Assembly: GCA_023525975.1 (NCBI GenBank)
Contig: CM042021.1
Coordinates: 78,499,501 to 78,563,500 of the forward strand
Source: Smallanthus sonchifolius
Lineage: Eukaryota > Streptophyta > Magnoliopsida > Asterales > Asteraceae
Direction: 5' to 3'
Length of the DNA stretch: 64,000 nt
Position numbers and translations under genes: made by a program. Shown here in pieces: positions 11,250 to 23,931 of the stretch. Positions within the stretch are counted from its first letter, which is position 1. Every line of letters begins with the position of its first letter. The notes beneath the pieces were generated by a model. That model searched no databases, was not told where the DNA came from, and saw nothing but the letters and a program-made list of their open reading frames with translations.

Positions 11250-14200
11250 TTACTGCTTTTGTTGCTGAAGCTTTTGCATGTGGCTGACAATTCTTTCAAC
11301 CTCATATCCTCTCTGGTCCTTGCTGGGATTGTTAAGAGGAAGCTCAGCTGGAGTCTTGATGTCTTTGCTAGCCATTTTGAAGATAGCTTTGCTTGAACAC
11401 CTCATCTTCTGTCCTTTAACATCTGTCAATGTGAACTCATATTTTTCAGCATTGTAGGACTAGCTGATGAATGGAGAGTGGGATTGGAGAGGTTTGACAT
11501 CATGGATTTCATCTCTGCTGGGTTTGAAGTGATGTTTGATTACCAGCAACAGATGTCTCCCACCTTCATTCACGGGCTCATTGGCTTCACCCAGCTCCAT
11601 CATTCTTCTTAGATCAGAATCTGGAAGCTGTAGTACCTCATCAACAGATGTATAAATTGATCTTTTAACTTCTGTCCTCCCCCTGAAAACTTCAAACCAT
11701 TGGTCTTGAGAGTTGTATGACCAGATGACTATTTCTCTTGAGTCTTCTGGTTTGGAAGTAGGTTTGATTTTCTTTTTGGGAGGTTGTTGATGAGTAGGAG
11801 CTGGGTGTGAGGATTTGGACTTTAAGGGTGGAGAGGAGGGAGGTCTAGGATGGAGAGTGGAAGGTTGTTGGATTGAGGAAGTGTTGGGTGAGGGAGAAGG
11901 CTTGGGTTTCTTTGTTTTCCTTTCTTCTTCTTGAATGATTACCCTCTTCTTGGAGCCTTTCTTCCCCAGTTTTTCTTCCTCATCCTTCTTGACTTTAAGG
12001 TAGAGGGCTTGCAGGTTCATGAAGTTCATAGGACCCAGCCTCTTTCCACTCTCTCCTCTAGCATTAAGAAAGTCAATCATGATCTTCCTTTCTTCATGGG
12101 ATCTTTGGTTAAAGGCAATGGTCTTCTTGGACTTTTGTTTGGCTTTTTCTTCTTCTTCAACCTTTTTCTTGTTTGCCAATTGACCCTGCTGACCCATGAA
12201 GGCTCTATAGATTTCTTTATTTGATAGTTTCTCAAGATAGTCTACATCCTCACCTTGAGAAACCAGAGCCTTTATCCATTCCTCTCTCATTTCTTTGGCT
12301 AGTTCAGAATCAGTTATTCTGAACTTAGCCTCTTCCTTCTTCTTCTTCTCTATCTCTTCTTCTTCTTTATTGAATTGTTCTGGCAGTTGAAGAGCAAGAG
12401 CTTCATCTTCTTCAATATGATAAACTGCAGGAATTTTTACTTTCAGATCATCCAGCTGTTTTTCATACAGCTGGATCTGTTGTTCTCTAAGGAGAATGAC
12501 TGTTTTTATGTTTTGAGCTTTCTTTAGTTCAGCCATCTCCTCTTCTTCTTCTTCTTCTATCCTCCTTTTCTTTCTTCACCTTCTCAATTCTTTCTTCATC
12601 TTCTTTGGTCATTAGTCCCTTTCCCTTATCTTTATGGATGCCTCTGGAGTTCAGCTTTATGGACCTCAACAGCAGATGTAGTATATGTTGTTGGGATCTC
12701 AGCTTCAGCTTCAGCTTCATTGGCATTTTGGGGAATGGACAAGGGAAGGGAACTTTCTTCATCTTCTGTCCATTCCATACCTGTCACTTCTTTCCATGCT
12801 TCTTTCATCTTTTCCTCGTCTCTTCTTTTTTATTCTTCTTCTGTGTTCAGTCTGACTGTCGGAGAAGAGAGAAAGGATAGGTCTGAGTCAGATCTAGATT
12901 CCTCCTTATAAACAGAAGCCTTGATGATTTTGATCATTTCTTGACTTTCTAAGGAGTTGACATTGAATATGAGTGATCTGAGCTCAAAGACCTTGTGCTG
13001 GAAGGCTGAAGGTAGGAGCAAGATCTCTTTGATGTTTATTGAGAGAGAAGATCCATTGCTCAGTAAGAAGGTGAAGTCATGGGAGTCAGTGCTTATCCAT
13101 CCTTGCACTTCCACATCCCTGACCATTATGTTATACAGGAATCTTCTCCAGCAGATAACCTCTTCTTCAGTTAAAGCACTGCTCCTGATTATGTCAAGTC
13201 TTCTCGGAGCCAGTCTTTGTTCTGCTGCTGATGAAGATTCAGGATAAGCCACCCTGTTTGCTTCTTTTAGTAGTCTTTCAAACCAGGGCATGTTATCCTC
13301 CATTACGTCATAGAACCTGCTGATTGCAAGTTCTGCTGAGAGATCTGATGAAGTATTGATGCATTTTTTCAGATACAGATTGAGAACTTGGAGGGCATTA
13401 AGAGAGTTCCAGTTTAGCTCTTCTACTCCACTAAACTTCCATACAATCCAGAATCTCTCAGCTATTCCATCATACCCCCAAGCTAGAATGGAGTCAAATT
13501 CTAGCTTCTTTGAAATTAGGAAGAACTGGGGGTAGATGAATGACTTATTATGGCTGCAGCTTCAGGAAGAATGCTGAATGATGGAGGTGTGTCTTCATGG
13601 AGAGTTTCTTCTTGTAGCACCTCATCAACAGCTCGAACGACTAACTTCCAATCCTCAATGACATCTTCCTCTTCATCTACTTAGTCTGGCAAGTCATGGA
13701 TTTGAACAAAAGCAGGTTTGTATAGGGAACTTTGAAACACATTCTGCTCTTGTATCCATTCTTCGAGGCTGTCAGCATCATCTTCCTTAGTAACCACCTC
13801 CCCCTTTTTGGTTGCATCAGTGAAAAGGGATGTATCTGTTTGAGTTCCCACTGATACAAGAGAGGGAGTAGAAACAGTTGGGCATTGATGGGCTTCATGC
13901 ATAGAGACTTGGTGTCTTAGTTTGAACACTTCAGCCTCTAGCATTGCCACCCTTGCCGTCAATTCCAAGTTATGAAGTTTCAGTCTGTCCTCATCCACAG
14001 TTGTGGAATCCTTGGAGCTAGATGGGGCCTTAGGCCTAGCCTCTGCATCCCCATCACCCTGGTTTTCTTGGCGCCTGGGATTCCTCTCATTGAAGAGTGT
14101 TTCACAGGAAACATCCTCACTATGAGTTGCCGTGGTTAGGGTCTTAGCTATGTTATCACTGTCCTCCTGGGCAGTTGATGTACCAGGAGTAGTGATAGCC

Positions 14201-15413
14201 CTTTCCATATTCACTCTATCAATACTACCAGAGTGAACCTTCTTGGGTGATGAACCTAGGTCGGGTGCACCAGCAGCCAAGTCAATCAATACCTCTGATA
14301 TAGTAGTGTTGTTGGAGAAGGTATATCATCTTGACCAGGTGCCTCTGCACTTAGGTTCAGAGAAGAGAAATAATGGAATGGCTCAGGGGGTTGCTCTATG
14401 GATCTGGGATGTGATCCTGATCCTAATAGAGAGGCTTCCAAGGAATTCTCTCTAGTGTTGTGGCTATCCCTTTTGGCATTCTCATCAAAATGTTGGGATT
14501 CTGAATGAGGGCTTAGAGGTTGGGTTTGGGCCTTTGAGACAAGAAGAGAAGGAGTCTTCTTGCTCCTTTTTCTGGTGTATGTCGTTGCAACTGGGGCCCT
14601 TTGTTCCAGTTGAACGATAACATCCAAAACAGATGTAAGTGATTTTTGTACCTGTGCATCCTTAGTAGTATGCACAGGGGTTCGAATGGTGGAAGCAGAT
14701 TGTTGTTTAGGATGTGATGTGGAGGGTGTGGGATCAGTATCAACTGGGATTGTTGAACTGTCACCCGGGGTACTTTATATGTTCAGCATTGTAGATAACA
14801 ATGGAACATTGACCCTTGAGAACTTTTTGGAAACTGTTGTCATACTTTGAAAAATATTATTTTTATGTCCCAACATGATGTAGATTCTTGCAGGTTTTGA
14901 GAGTTCTTTTAGTTCCTAGTTGAAAACCTCCTGCAAGAATCTTGGGTACATAAAAAATTGTTGCTTTTCACCCTCTTTTAGTTCCTGGTTGAAAACCTTC
15001 CATGGAGGGCCCATCAGCGCCTTCTCGATTGTATACTCATTTTGATTTCCAGTGTACCCTATAGATACAAAGGTCCTCATGTACTCATCCTTTGAGTATG
15101 AGATGGCTGCTCCCTCATCCTGAAGCTTAAGATGTTTTCGGAGGGTAGCTTCAGAGATGATGATGTCCTTGCCGTCTACCTTGGCTTTTTTTTGGGGAAT
15201 CCCCTGTTCGGTAGAGTAAACGGTGGTATTCCAGAAATCCTCCATATGAGGGATATCTATGGTAGGGTTGGTTGTGAGGGCAAAATGGATCTTTAATCGG
15301 CATAGGAAGTCGATCATATCATCGAATCCTTCGGATTTCTTTCCCTTGGTTAAGTATGCTGTAAGGTTGTGGTACGGGGAGAACTTATCATTAGGGTTAT
15401 TGATGTCTGCCAT
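11250..15413 (-). pseudogene. extra ORF 3' of pol in Copia E1, broken
   Basis: Counterpart of the long ORF at 38051-42373 of E2. It starts MADINNPNDKFSPYHNL at 15413. It is interrupted by an internal deletion near 14916-15000 (loss of the part that in E2 encodes residues of about 155-205, where PPWK joins VFNQELK) and by several frameshifts between 14675 and 12536. A Trp-to-stop change (TAG at 11460-11462) precedes the true end QKQ-stop at 11250-11252. Segments visible: N-terminal globular domain, Ser/Thr/Pro-rich middle, coiled coil with DEDRLKLHNLELTARVAML, a second helical domain (MEDNMPWFERLLKEANRVAYP at 13303), and a Lys/Glu-rich coiled coil with FMGQQGQLA. No membrane segment is seen. 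Function unknown. Confidence 0.8.
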
Positions 15414-15739
15414 TGTTGTTTGATTTTGGAGGGAAGGTTAAGGTTTAAGAATATGGAAGGCTTTGAATGTTTTAAGGATGGAAGGCTTTGAATGTTTTAA
15501 GGATTGAAGGCTTTGAATGTGGTGGGGACTTGAGAGAAAGTGATGTGGGTTTAGGGTGAAATTGAATGTGAAGAGGTGGTAAGGAAATTTGATTTGTTCT
15601 TATAACGGCAGAGGAGGGAAAAAGCAAAATGACTTGTACAGTACAACCTTATTCACTTTTTACTGTTAAAGTTGTAATACACCGAGGCAGTCATGGTAAA
15701 GACTGACGTTAATTTTTACAGCAGGTAAAAGTTAATTTG

Positions 15740-16040
15740 GACTTAAATTTACCCATCAGCAGCAAACTTGGTTGCTGTGGATGGATAAGCCTGTCCGCTG
15801 CAAGCTTGGTTGCTACGGAAGGTTAAGTCTGTCAGCAGCAAACTCAATTGCTGCTGATGGATTCAATGATCTACAGCAAGGATGTTACTGCTGACAGCCT
15901 TAAAGCTATCCGCAGGAAACCTGTTCCTGCTGATAACTTAAAGAAGTCAGTGGCAAATCCTTTGCTGCTGAAGATTAAACCTATCAGCAGCTGAAGGACA
16001 AAAATGCTGCTGACTCATAACTTTTATTTACAACAAAAGA
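15740..16040. repeat. CAGCAG palindrome-type repeats in the E1 pol-ORF spacer
   Basis: A spacer between RNase H and the extra ORF made of loosely repeated 25-35-base units built on CAGCAGCAAA, TTTGCTGCTGA and TATCAGCAGC. Units on opposite strands can pair into hairpins. The same vocabulary fills the E1 and E2 LTRs and the matching E2 spacer (37450-37750), and it also appears inside the E1 gag coding region. Confidence 0.8.
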
Positions 16041-16078
16041 CAAAACACATTTTAAAAACAGAATTTTAGAGATAGATT

Positions 16079-17390
16079 TTAATCAAAGTTCATCATACCA
16101 ATGGATTCAACTAAATATCTAAATCTAGCTTCATCAAAAGGTTTTGTAAACAAATCAGCATATTGCTCATTGGTATGAACTTTGGTTAAAATAATCCTCT
16201 TTTTCTCAGCTTGATCTCTTATGAAATGATACCTAATGTCAATGTGCTTTGTCTTGGAGTGCTGCACCGGATTGTTTGTGATTGATATAGCACTCATGTT
16301 GTCAATGTGAATTGGAGTTGCAATGAAAGTCATCCCATAATCCAGCATTTGATTTTGTATCTAGATGACTTATGCACAGCAACTTGAAGCTGCCATGTAT
16401 TCTGCTTCAGCTGTAGAAGTTGAAACACATGTTTGCTTCTTGCACTGCCATGAAATCAGTCTCCCTCCCAGAAACTGACATCCTCCTGATGTGGACTTTT
16501 TGTCCAAGTTGCATCCCCCATAATCACTGTCAGTGTATGCATACAGATTGAACTTGTCATTTTTAGAGTACCAAAGCCCAAGTCTTGGGGCTCCCTTTAG
16601 GTATCTAATAATTCTCTTGACAGCTTGAAGATGTGAAACCTTTGGAGCTGCTTGAAATCTTGCACAGAGACATACTGCAAACATGATATCTGGCCTTGAG
16701 GCAGTGAGATACATGAGAGACCCTATCATTGCACGGTGCTGATGTTGATCAGTGTCTTGGCCATCTTTGTCTAGAGTCAGCTGATGGTGCACTTGCATAG
16801 GGGTTCTTACAGCAGAGCAGTCAGCCATCTTGAATCTTTCCAAAAAGCTCTTTACATATTTGGATTGGCTGATGAAGATTCCATTTGGGACTTGTTTGAC
16901 TTGTAGACCCAAAAAGAAATTTAGTTCACCCATTGAACTCATTTCAAACTTTGAGTGCATCAGAATCTCAAAGTCTTTGCACAGCTTTTTCCTTGTTGAT
17001 CCAAAGATGATATCATCAACATAGATTTGAACTAGTAAGATTTCTCCCCTTCATCTTTGATAAACAAGGTCTGGTCAATAGCACCTCTTCTGAAGTTGTT
17101 GCTTAGTAGATATCCTAACAAAGTTTCATACCAGTCTCTTGGTGCTTGATGTAAGCCATACAGAGCTTTGTCTAGTTTGAACACTTGAGTAGGATGTGTA
17201 GGATCTACAAAGCCTGGAGGCTGTTTGACGTATACTTCCTCACCAATCTTCCCATACAGAAAGACACTCTTTGCATCCATTTGATAGACAGTGAAATTCT
17301 TGGATGCAGCATATGCTAGGAAGATTCTGATGGCCTCCAGCCTGGCAACAGGAGCAAAAACTTCATCATAGTCAATTCCTTCTTCCTAAG
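16079..17390 (-). pseudogene. Copia E1 reverse transcriptase and RNase H, broken
   Basis: Sense order: RT start TRWVFRNKQDERG with KARLVAQGYT (about 17460-17390), MDAKSVFLYG and VYVKQPPGFVDP (17280-17190), KALYGLHQAPRDWYE, a stop, then QIYVDDIIFGSTR (about 17020, the catalytic YVDD). It continues with FLGLQVKQ and a full RNase H: YTDSDYGG (first catalytic Asp), STSTAEAEYMA (Glu) and HIDNMSAI (Asp), ending YLVESIGMMNFD at 16079. Stops at about 17281, 17031 and 16360 break the frame. Catalytic residues are still readable, so the copy was active before decay. Confidence 0.88.
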
Positions 17391-18340
17391 TGTAGCCTTG
17401 AGCTACAAGTCTGGCTTTGTTCTTGACTACAATGCCTCTCTCATCTTGCTTGTTCCTGAAAACCCATCGTGTGCCAATAGCATATTGATAGAAACAGTTC
17501 AAAGTGTGGTTCTTGAACTCTGTGCCCTGATCACACCTTATGATCTTCACCTTTTGATTGCTTTGATTCTCTACCCTAAGAATGTAGGATTTGAGAATTT
17601 CAGCAGTTTCATCTTTAGTTCTCAAAAATTATACCCATGAGAATCTGGTGTAGTCATCAGTTATCACCAGACAGTATGACTTCTTGCCCATTGACATGAC
17701 ATTTGTAGGACCAAAGAGATCCATATGCAGCAGCTGTAGTGGAGTGTCATTTATATTCAAAGTCTTGGGCTTGTGAGAACTCTTGTTGCTTCCCCTTCAA
17801 ACAAGCAATGCAATGATCTTCTAGCTGGAATTCTTTGTCAGGAAGCCCTCTGACAAGATTATCCTTCACCAATTTGTTAATGGTTTTGATGTTAACATGG
17901 CTTAATCTCCTGTGCCAGAGAGCTGATTCATCAACTGAGGCTTTTGACAGAAAACAGGAAACACTCCCAGATGGAGTGACTTCATTCATGTCTAGTATAT
18001 AGAGATTTTCTTTTCTCTGAGCAGTTAATAAAATCTTTTCTGGAGGAGGTTTGGATAAGCCTAGAGACAGTACAAAGCATTCTCTATCTGTGAAGAGCAT
18101 TCAATGCTTTTGATCACAGACCTGGGAAACACTCATGAGATTGAAGTCCAATTCTTTGACATAGTTGACCTTATCAATGTTCATTCTTTCGTTGGACACA
18201 GTTCCCTTGTCCAGTAATGGATCCTCCCTTTGAGTCACTTCCAAAGGCAACATATCCTCCATTAAAGTGTCTGAAGTTGGATAGGATGGATCTGTTTCCT
18301 GTCTTGTGCCTAGAACAACAACTATCTACCACCCAGGTGT
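17386..18340 (-). pseudogene. Copia E1 protease end and integrase, internally deleted
   Basis: Reads the pre-integrase His/Cys finger ALWHRRLSHVNIKTINKL and CIACLKGKQ (17747-18100), then the core fragment KIIRCDQGTEFKN (17510-17550) with one catalytic Asp. Directly after LNCFYQYA the frame runs into the RT start IGTRWVFRN. The rest of the integrase core, its C-terminal domain and the linker to RT are therefore deleted. Upstream, the protease is reduced to broken frames around 18110-18340. A stop near 18090-18110 separates it from the finger. This copy cannot encode an integrase. Confidence 0.82.
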
Positions 18341-18479
18341 TATTCTTGTGACCTGGCTATCCCTGCACATGATAGAGATCTAGTTAGTGGGAGGAGTCCA
18401 AGAGCTTGCATCCTTGAAGAAAAGGGTTCTTGGAATGTTAGATTCATCATGTGTGCATTAAACAGAGCCAATGATGATT

Positions 18480-18990
18480 CTTGGAGTGATAGAAACGGGG
18501 ATCTTGGCTTTCCATTGTTGAGGAGATGGTCTTCCAGTTCTCTTTTCTCTGTCAACAGCTGATTTTGCTTTGGCTGCTGGGGACTTTAGCTTATCAGCAG
18601 CAGGTTTTGTTGCTGCTGATGGCTTTGGCTTCTCAGCAGCAGATTTTGTTGCTGCTGACTTAAGCTTATCAGCAGCAGATGTTGTTGCTGCTTATGGTTT
18701 TGCTTGAGCAACAGCAGATTTGGTTGCTGCTGAAGGCTTGTCTTTAGGTTGCTTGTGCTTCACTTGATTACCAGCACTTTTTATGGCTGCTGATGGTTTA
18801 ACAACCGATGTATGCTGATCCTTCTTTACCTTTTGTCCTTGAGGGGCTTGATGAAGGATCTGGTTGAAAGGGTTAAATTGACAATTTGCAGCAAAGTGGT
18901 CTGATTCACCACAGATGATGCAAGTTTGTTGAGATTTTGGCAGTTGCTTCCTTGGTGGAGAAGGAGAGTTTCGGAATTGAGTTGCCTTTG
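18480..18990 (-). pseudogene. Copia E1 gag C-terminal part
   Basis: Contains the nucleocapsid zinc knuckle CIICGESDHFAANC (about 18885-18925; C-X2-C-X4-H-X4-C) followed by NPFNQILHQAPQGQ, almost the same as E2 gag. It ends in a tail with several SAATKSA-like repeats, encoded by CAGCAGCA-type DNA repeats at 18560-18760. E2 has a shorter version of this tail. The final residues IIIG match the end of E2 gag. Everything upstream of KATQFRNSP is lost at the truncation point. Confidence 0.85.
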
Positions 18991-20458
18991 ATACGTGTAG
19001 GGCATGCGTCAGCATGCGGGACGCGTGGTCGGTGGCGGACCGCCACAGCAGACCCACACGGTCCGCTACGGACGTATGGCGCGTCTGCGTTGCATGGCCA
19101 CCACGTGGCATGCATGCGAGAGACATGGGGCGGTAGAAGAGAACTTGCTCTTCATTTCACACCAAACCATAACACTCTCTCTCGAACTTCCTCTGTACCC
19201 GAGCCTTTCCCGAGCCCTCCAGTTGTCACGACTCCCGAGCCGCTCCTCCCGGTTCGACTGACGTTCGTTTATTTATCAGAGTCAAGCTTTTAGAGCCGAA
19301 GAAACCCAAAAGACGCATAGAAGTGCGAGTTAAGGTGCTAGAGCTCTAGGAGTCAACTCTAAAACCTACTTAAGCACTAAGATATTTATCTTTCGACCTC
19401 CGTCTTCCAAATCAAGATGAACTACTTGTCTACATCATAAACACTCGTTGACACGGTGAATGAGAGTATGTCAAAAACAATTTATAAGACGTGGTTGGGC
19501 TATAGGCTATCATCACGCAACAAGTCAAACTAAAATGTTTTACAAAAAGAGGGAAAACACGAGAATTAAATACTTACTCATATAATCTCGGTAAGGGGTT
19601 GAGATAAACCACTGGGATGAAAAATAACCAAGAAGTGTACGTAAAGTTTGATTAAGTCTTTATACTCGCTCCGGTTCCGGTTACGGCCGGGCGGGGTTGG
19701 CATGTATGTCGGGTAAATGCTTATGTTCCTAAGGCCTAAGGAGCCGCGAAACCCCCGAGTACGTGACCAATATATACATGGATGTAAAAACTGAAAGAAG
19801 CGAAGTGTTCGCTAGATTACAAGGACGAAATGTTTAATTATTTAATTTAACTGTTTTTCCATGATTATGAAATGTTTTGAGGTCATGAAGTATTCACCAG
19901 CGGGACCGGCTACGTCCTAAGCGAAGTGTTTAGCTGACGTTCATTTTCAAATGTTTTCAGGAAAAGAATGATATGACCTCCACGTAGCGGGACCGGCTAC
20001 GTCCTAAGTCCCAGGGACAGTTTTGTTGCATAGCCGGGTCAGGCCACACACCTGGACTCGGTGCAACCCAAAATTATGATATTCAGGTTCGCGCTATGCA
20101 CAGGAAGAAACTGGGGAAAGACAAGGTTAAGACGCCCAAAGGATGTCGACACTCTAGGCAGAATACCTTCTTGTAGACTTTATTGATTTTGGTCAGGGTT
20201 TTGATTTCAAAATCAAATGTATAAACGATCGGGTTTTATACCCAAGTATTTAAATAAAGAAATCTTTTGTCTATACGAAAAGATTCTAGTATTTACAAAA
20301 CCAACCCTCGATGTTGAGAATTGATAAAAAAAAACCTTTTGTTAAAAACCACTATTTCGATACACAAAACCAAACTCTGAAATCAAAGCAGGTACTGAAG
20401 GTGCCAACTGACGTCGCAACCCGGTAACGTCTCAGGGGTGCCCGGGGCGGGGTGTACA

Positions 20459-22420
20459 CAGAGCAAACTGGATAGAAAGGAAAGCTTCATTTTTTTAGTG
20501 ATTTTGTTGACCAACTTTAATTTAGTTTCAATTTATTACAATTTAGTCCCATAGTTGAGGTTTATTATCGAATTAACTAAAAACTGATTTAGTCTCATAG
20601 TTCAGGTTTATTTAGTTTCATTATTTAAAATAGTGACAAACCCGTGTATTACACGGTGTTATATAATAAAAATTATATATTTCTATAATTTGAAAAAAAA
20701 AAATTATATAACTGAAGTATTTTTATTACATACAACAATAAAAAAATAAAAATACAATTACTAATCAAACACGGGTCTAGAACCGACTTACCCGGACTCG
20801 GATCATAAAGGCACACATACAAGAACCGAGAAATGGACCCGAGAGAGTGGGTGGGTTTCAGGTATGATGGGTTTCATAGGAATGGCTTGAAATCAATTAC
20901 AGGTAGAACCCATGAAACTCATATTTGTTTAAACCGAAGCACATGCTTTGAATTGAAATAAAAAAAACTAAAATCCAAACTCATTCTCTTTCAATTGAAA
21001 TCTAAACTCAATTTAAATCAAATTGTCAATTTGTAACTAAAACCTAAAAATCGAACAAACTTAAAACCTAAAAATCCAAACTCATTTAAAACCAACTATT
21101 AATAAGCATGAATTATGCATACACATACCGATTACACACGTATCCATACATTGAAACATACAACAGTTAAACCGAACACATATACATTGAAGATATGGAT
21201 CTCATACATACATGTTGATGATTAACTCTGAATTGATGATACAATCAGATGAGAAAGGAGACAATGAACCAAAGGTGAATAGTAGAGCCAACTGTTGGTT
21301 TACTCTTTATGCGCGTATGTGTTGGAAACACCTAAAAAATCTAGGAATCTTCATTAAAATTTACGGTTCCACGGGTTTTAATGAAAACCGACGGGTCATA
21401 CCCTTACCCGGACCGAAACCAATTAGGTGAATATTTGAGAAACGAGAACCAAACCACCTTTGCTACACGGGTCGGTCTTATTTTTTTTAAAATAAAACGT
21501 ATTCACGTCGTAATTTCGTAAATTACTCAAAAATTGGTCTAATTTCGAAAATTATATTTTTTGGGCCAAATTTATATATTGTTTCCTAGAAAGTATTATA
21601 AATACAATATATATGAAATATATGACTTTTTATGTTATGTGTTTAGCTTTCTTATTTTTTTAAAAATTAAAACATATTCGCGTCGTAGTTTCGTAAATTA
21701 CTCAAAAATTGGTTTTTTAATTATTTCGTAAAGATGATGTTTATTTAGTATATTTATATATTTAGGTTTTAATTTAAAAAATATATTTAAGTTAAAAAAA
21801 CGGATATCCGACTTTGAACACCCCTAGTTTCAAGGGTAGGACCGTGAAAATGCTTACTCCTACTTACAGATGGTACATGAGATCCGGATCTTGTAGGAGA
21901 TAAGCAAAAGTTAGAGAAACAATATTTATAATTTAAATAGAAAAGGGTGGCTTATTTAAGTACATTTCAATCCAATTCCATGTTTCTTCTTGTTCAAACT
22001 CTAGCTTTATAATTGCAATCTATATCCATGATTCTTCATGTTCCCAAAATCCATGTGTATTAAAGAACACCAAAAAGTATTCCAAAACTGACTAACACAA
22101 AACACCACACCTCAACAACCAAAGGTATAGCCAGTTATACCATATCCTTAAAAAAAATTATAATGCAATCCCTATGTAGCTTTATATATTTCATCATTAA
22201 AATGAAAAAAATGGCAATCACTTTTTCAATTTGGCTAATTATATAAATTAGAAGCTAAACCATAGCACCCTTAATAAGCAGGCACTTCCTCCTATTAAGA
22301 TTTTATTTAAATCATCTACCAACTATCCCTTTTGAGCTTCTAATTCATTCTAAAACAGGATATGTACTTCCATAGCCTATATTTTAGTATTCTTGACATA
22401 TATTCAATCATGTTATACTC
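20459..22420. other. AT-rich intergenic DNA
   Basis: No gene recognised. The stretch TTTCGTAAATTACTCAAAAATTGG occurs at about 21518 and again at about 21697, each within 35 bases of a TATTCACGTCG or TATTCGCGTCG motif, so part of it is an old duplication. ORFs here are 70 residues or less and match no known family. Confidence 0.6.
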
Positions 22421-22422
22421 GG

Positions 22423-22640
22423 TGGCGAAGCTTGAAAAAAAGTGCAGCCGGGATTTTTTTTCCTATCAGAGGGGCCGGAACTTAATACCTATAAATTTTC
22501 GACCGAATACGTATAAATTAACTATAAGAGTTTCAACAACAAAATGGTACATTAGATTTTTTTTCCCATCTAATGTACCATCTGTAAGTAGGAGGGCCCG
22601 CCCCCCCTATCAGAGGGGCCGGAACTTGAAAAATAATTAC
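22423..22640. repeat. MITE-like fragment with internal inverted repeat
   Basis: Contains the phrase CCTATCAGAGGGGCCGGAACTT twice (about 22463 and 22606). Between them is an inverted repeat ATGGTACATTAGAT / ATCTAATGTACCAT (about 22542 and 22570). The left edge GGTGGCGAAGCTTGAAA resembles the ends of small hAT-type plant elements, but I could not fix both ends or a target duplication. The 111-aa + strand ORF across it is a repeat translation and not a gene. Confidence 0.4.
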
Positions 22641-23018
22641 TTGATCACAGTTTCAACAACAAAATCTAACTATAAGAGTACCTGTTGTGTGAAATAGTCA
22701 CTTCTCTTATTCCTCATATCATATCGCGTCTGCAGATCTTAAACTCCTGTTAAAAAAATCATTAACATCAAGAAACTGAATAATAGATTTCAAGATACAA
22801 AAAAAGTGAAAAACTATTGTTTGTTAACACCTACAATGTAGCTGCGACGAAACAAACATTAAGATACACCATGTGTCTTTCCAAGCATACAACCATACAT
22901 CTCACCGTGAAATAAAACCAAGGCAGAGAAAGAAGTCTATGCGCACTGCTGCGGATATTCTGTCGTTGTATATGTGTAAGAACATTTTTTAGAGTAATGT
23001 AAGCAAGTCCATTTATAA

Positions 23019-23290
23019 TTATACATGCTGGGTTGGCGTTAAAAGGCTAAAATTAGCATGTTTTGAACTATTTACAAGCTTTCTAACTTTATGAAAGTAC
23101 CACCAATAGAAGATCATGGTTGTTAGACGAAGTTGAGCATCATCACTGGGAGAAAAACTACTAAGAGCATGCCATAGCCTGTTCAACTCCATTTCCTTTT
23201 TCAACTCAAAATTTGTTGTGCATCAACGTTTACAAACCCGGATCCATGTTTCCATCTTTTCCTCCTTAAAGAACCTCCCTATAAGACAAA
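23019..23290 (-). other. unidentified open frame downstream of captured exons
   Basis: A minus-strand frame of about 60 residues beginning KKEMELNRLWHALSS, preceded by an acceptor-like CTTATAG at about 23285. I do not recognise the sequence. It lies directly 3' of the arabinosyltransferase exons but does not match the expected last exon of that gene (PPWD...). It may be a third captured fragment or chance. Confidence 0.25.
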
Positions 23291-23347
23291 ATACAATTTG
23301 GTTTTGTTTGATTTGGTTCAGATATAAAATCAGGAAAACAATCAAAC

Positions 23348-23596
23348 CTGAAGCATGGAATCCTTGTGTAAAATGTTACCAACATCATGCACAGCAGATG
23401 AAACAATATAAGCATACCTGCAAATGAACCCAACATCTTAATTTAAAAAGAAATCTAAAAAAAAAATTACATTTATACATACAAAGTCTAAATTCTTACA
23501 TCTCGAGAACCCAACCGAAAGCCTTATTCACTGCAGGGTCTGTTCTCATCGCCAATGACACATTCATCCATGTGGGGGCTATTTTTTAAGAGATTC
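23348..23596 (-). pseudogene. two exons of a hydroxyproline O-arabinosyltransferase (HPAT-like), fragment
   Basis: The minus strand encodes KIAPTWMNVSLAM, then DPAVNKAFGWVLEM, an intron (23418-23499; donor GTAAGA, acceptor TTTGCAG, phase 2), then YAYIVSSAVHDVGNILHKDSMLQ in two stretches, ending at a GT donor at 23347. This matches the C-terminal region of plant HPAT enzymes, Golgi glycosyltransferases that add arabinose to hydroxyproline in secreted peptides and extensins. Exon 1 is 23500-23596 and exon 2 is 23348-23417. A one-base loss in an A-run shifts the frame and makes a TAA near the start of exon 1. The last exon is absent. Retained introns exclude a processed copy. Confidence 0.75.
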
Positions 23597-23931
23597 CTAA
23601 AACCATAACAAAAAAAGAAAAAGAAAATCATATTAAAAAACCAGAAGTTTTCACATTATCAAGCATCATGCAACCATAAAACCAGAAGTTTCACAAATTT
23701 CACACAAAGAATGAGAACATCAATCTTATTAAGCTGCCATGGGCGATTAAATATCAATCTTAATGCTATTCGTGTAATTTACTTGGTCTGGATGGTGCCT
23801 GGTATCCACCACTTTAATGAGGGAGTGATGAAGCTACATGGACAGTGAATGTAGGGCCTACCATCTGCTAGCCTAAGCTTTAAGTTTAGTGAGTTTCTTA
23901 ACAACTAATAACGCAGGATAAATGGTCATAC

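Larger units (their letters stand above)
10475..18990 (-). mobile_element. Copia E1, Sirevirus-like, 5'-truncated
   Basis: Minus-strand Ty1/Copia element. In sense order it has the end of gag (18990-18480), protease/integrase remnants (18340-17400), RT and RNase H (17390-16079), a repeat-rich spacer, a long extra ORF (15413-11250), polypurine tract and 3' LTR (10475-11216). The 5' LTR, primer site and most of gag are missing: homology stops at about 18990 and Gypsy A LTR resumes. TGTCA (10470-10474) flanks the LTR end, but its duplicate cannot be found because the other end is lost. RT motifs FLGLQVKQ and GIFISQSKY fit the Sirevirus group, which is known for extra ORFs 3' of pol. Confidence 0.85.
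685..20458 (+). mobile_element. 3' LTR of Gypsy A, split into three pieces
   Basis: The LTR appears as 685-892, 10372-10474 and about 18990-20458, roughly 1.8 kb when the two nested elements are removed. The pieces share GC-rich motifs of the type GTCCGCTACG and short palindromes such as GGTAGCG-AAC-CGCTACC near 806 and TGGCGGACCGCCA near 10400 and 19034. The right end reads GGGGCGGGGTGTACA at 20444-20458, which mirrors the left terminus. A CT-rich leader-like tract at about 19160-19200 suggests the R region. Neighbours are its own pol to the left and unrelated DNA to the right. The end points are inferred from terminal symmetry, not from a second LTR copy. Confidence 0.65.

Noticed and set aside
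23348..23596. Functional arabinosyltransferase gene
   Set aside because: Only two exons, an in-frame TAA from a one-base loss, and no final exon.
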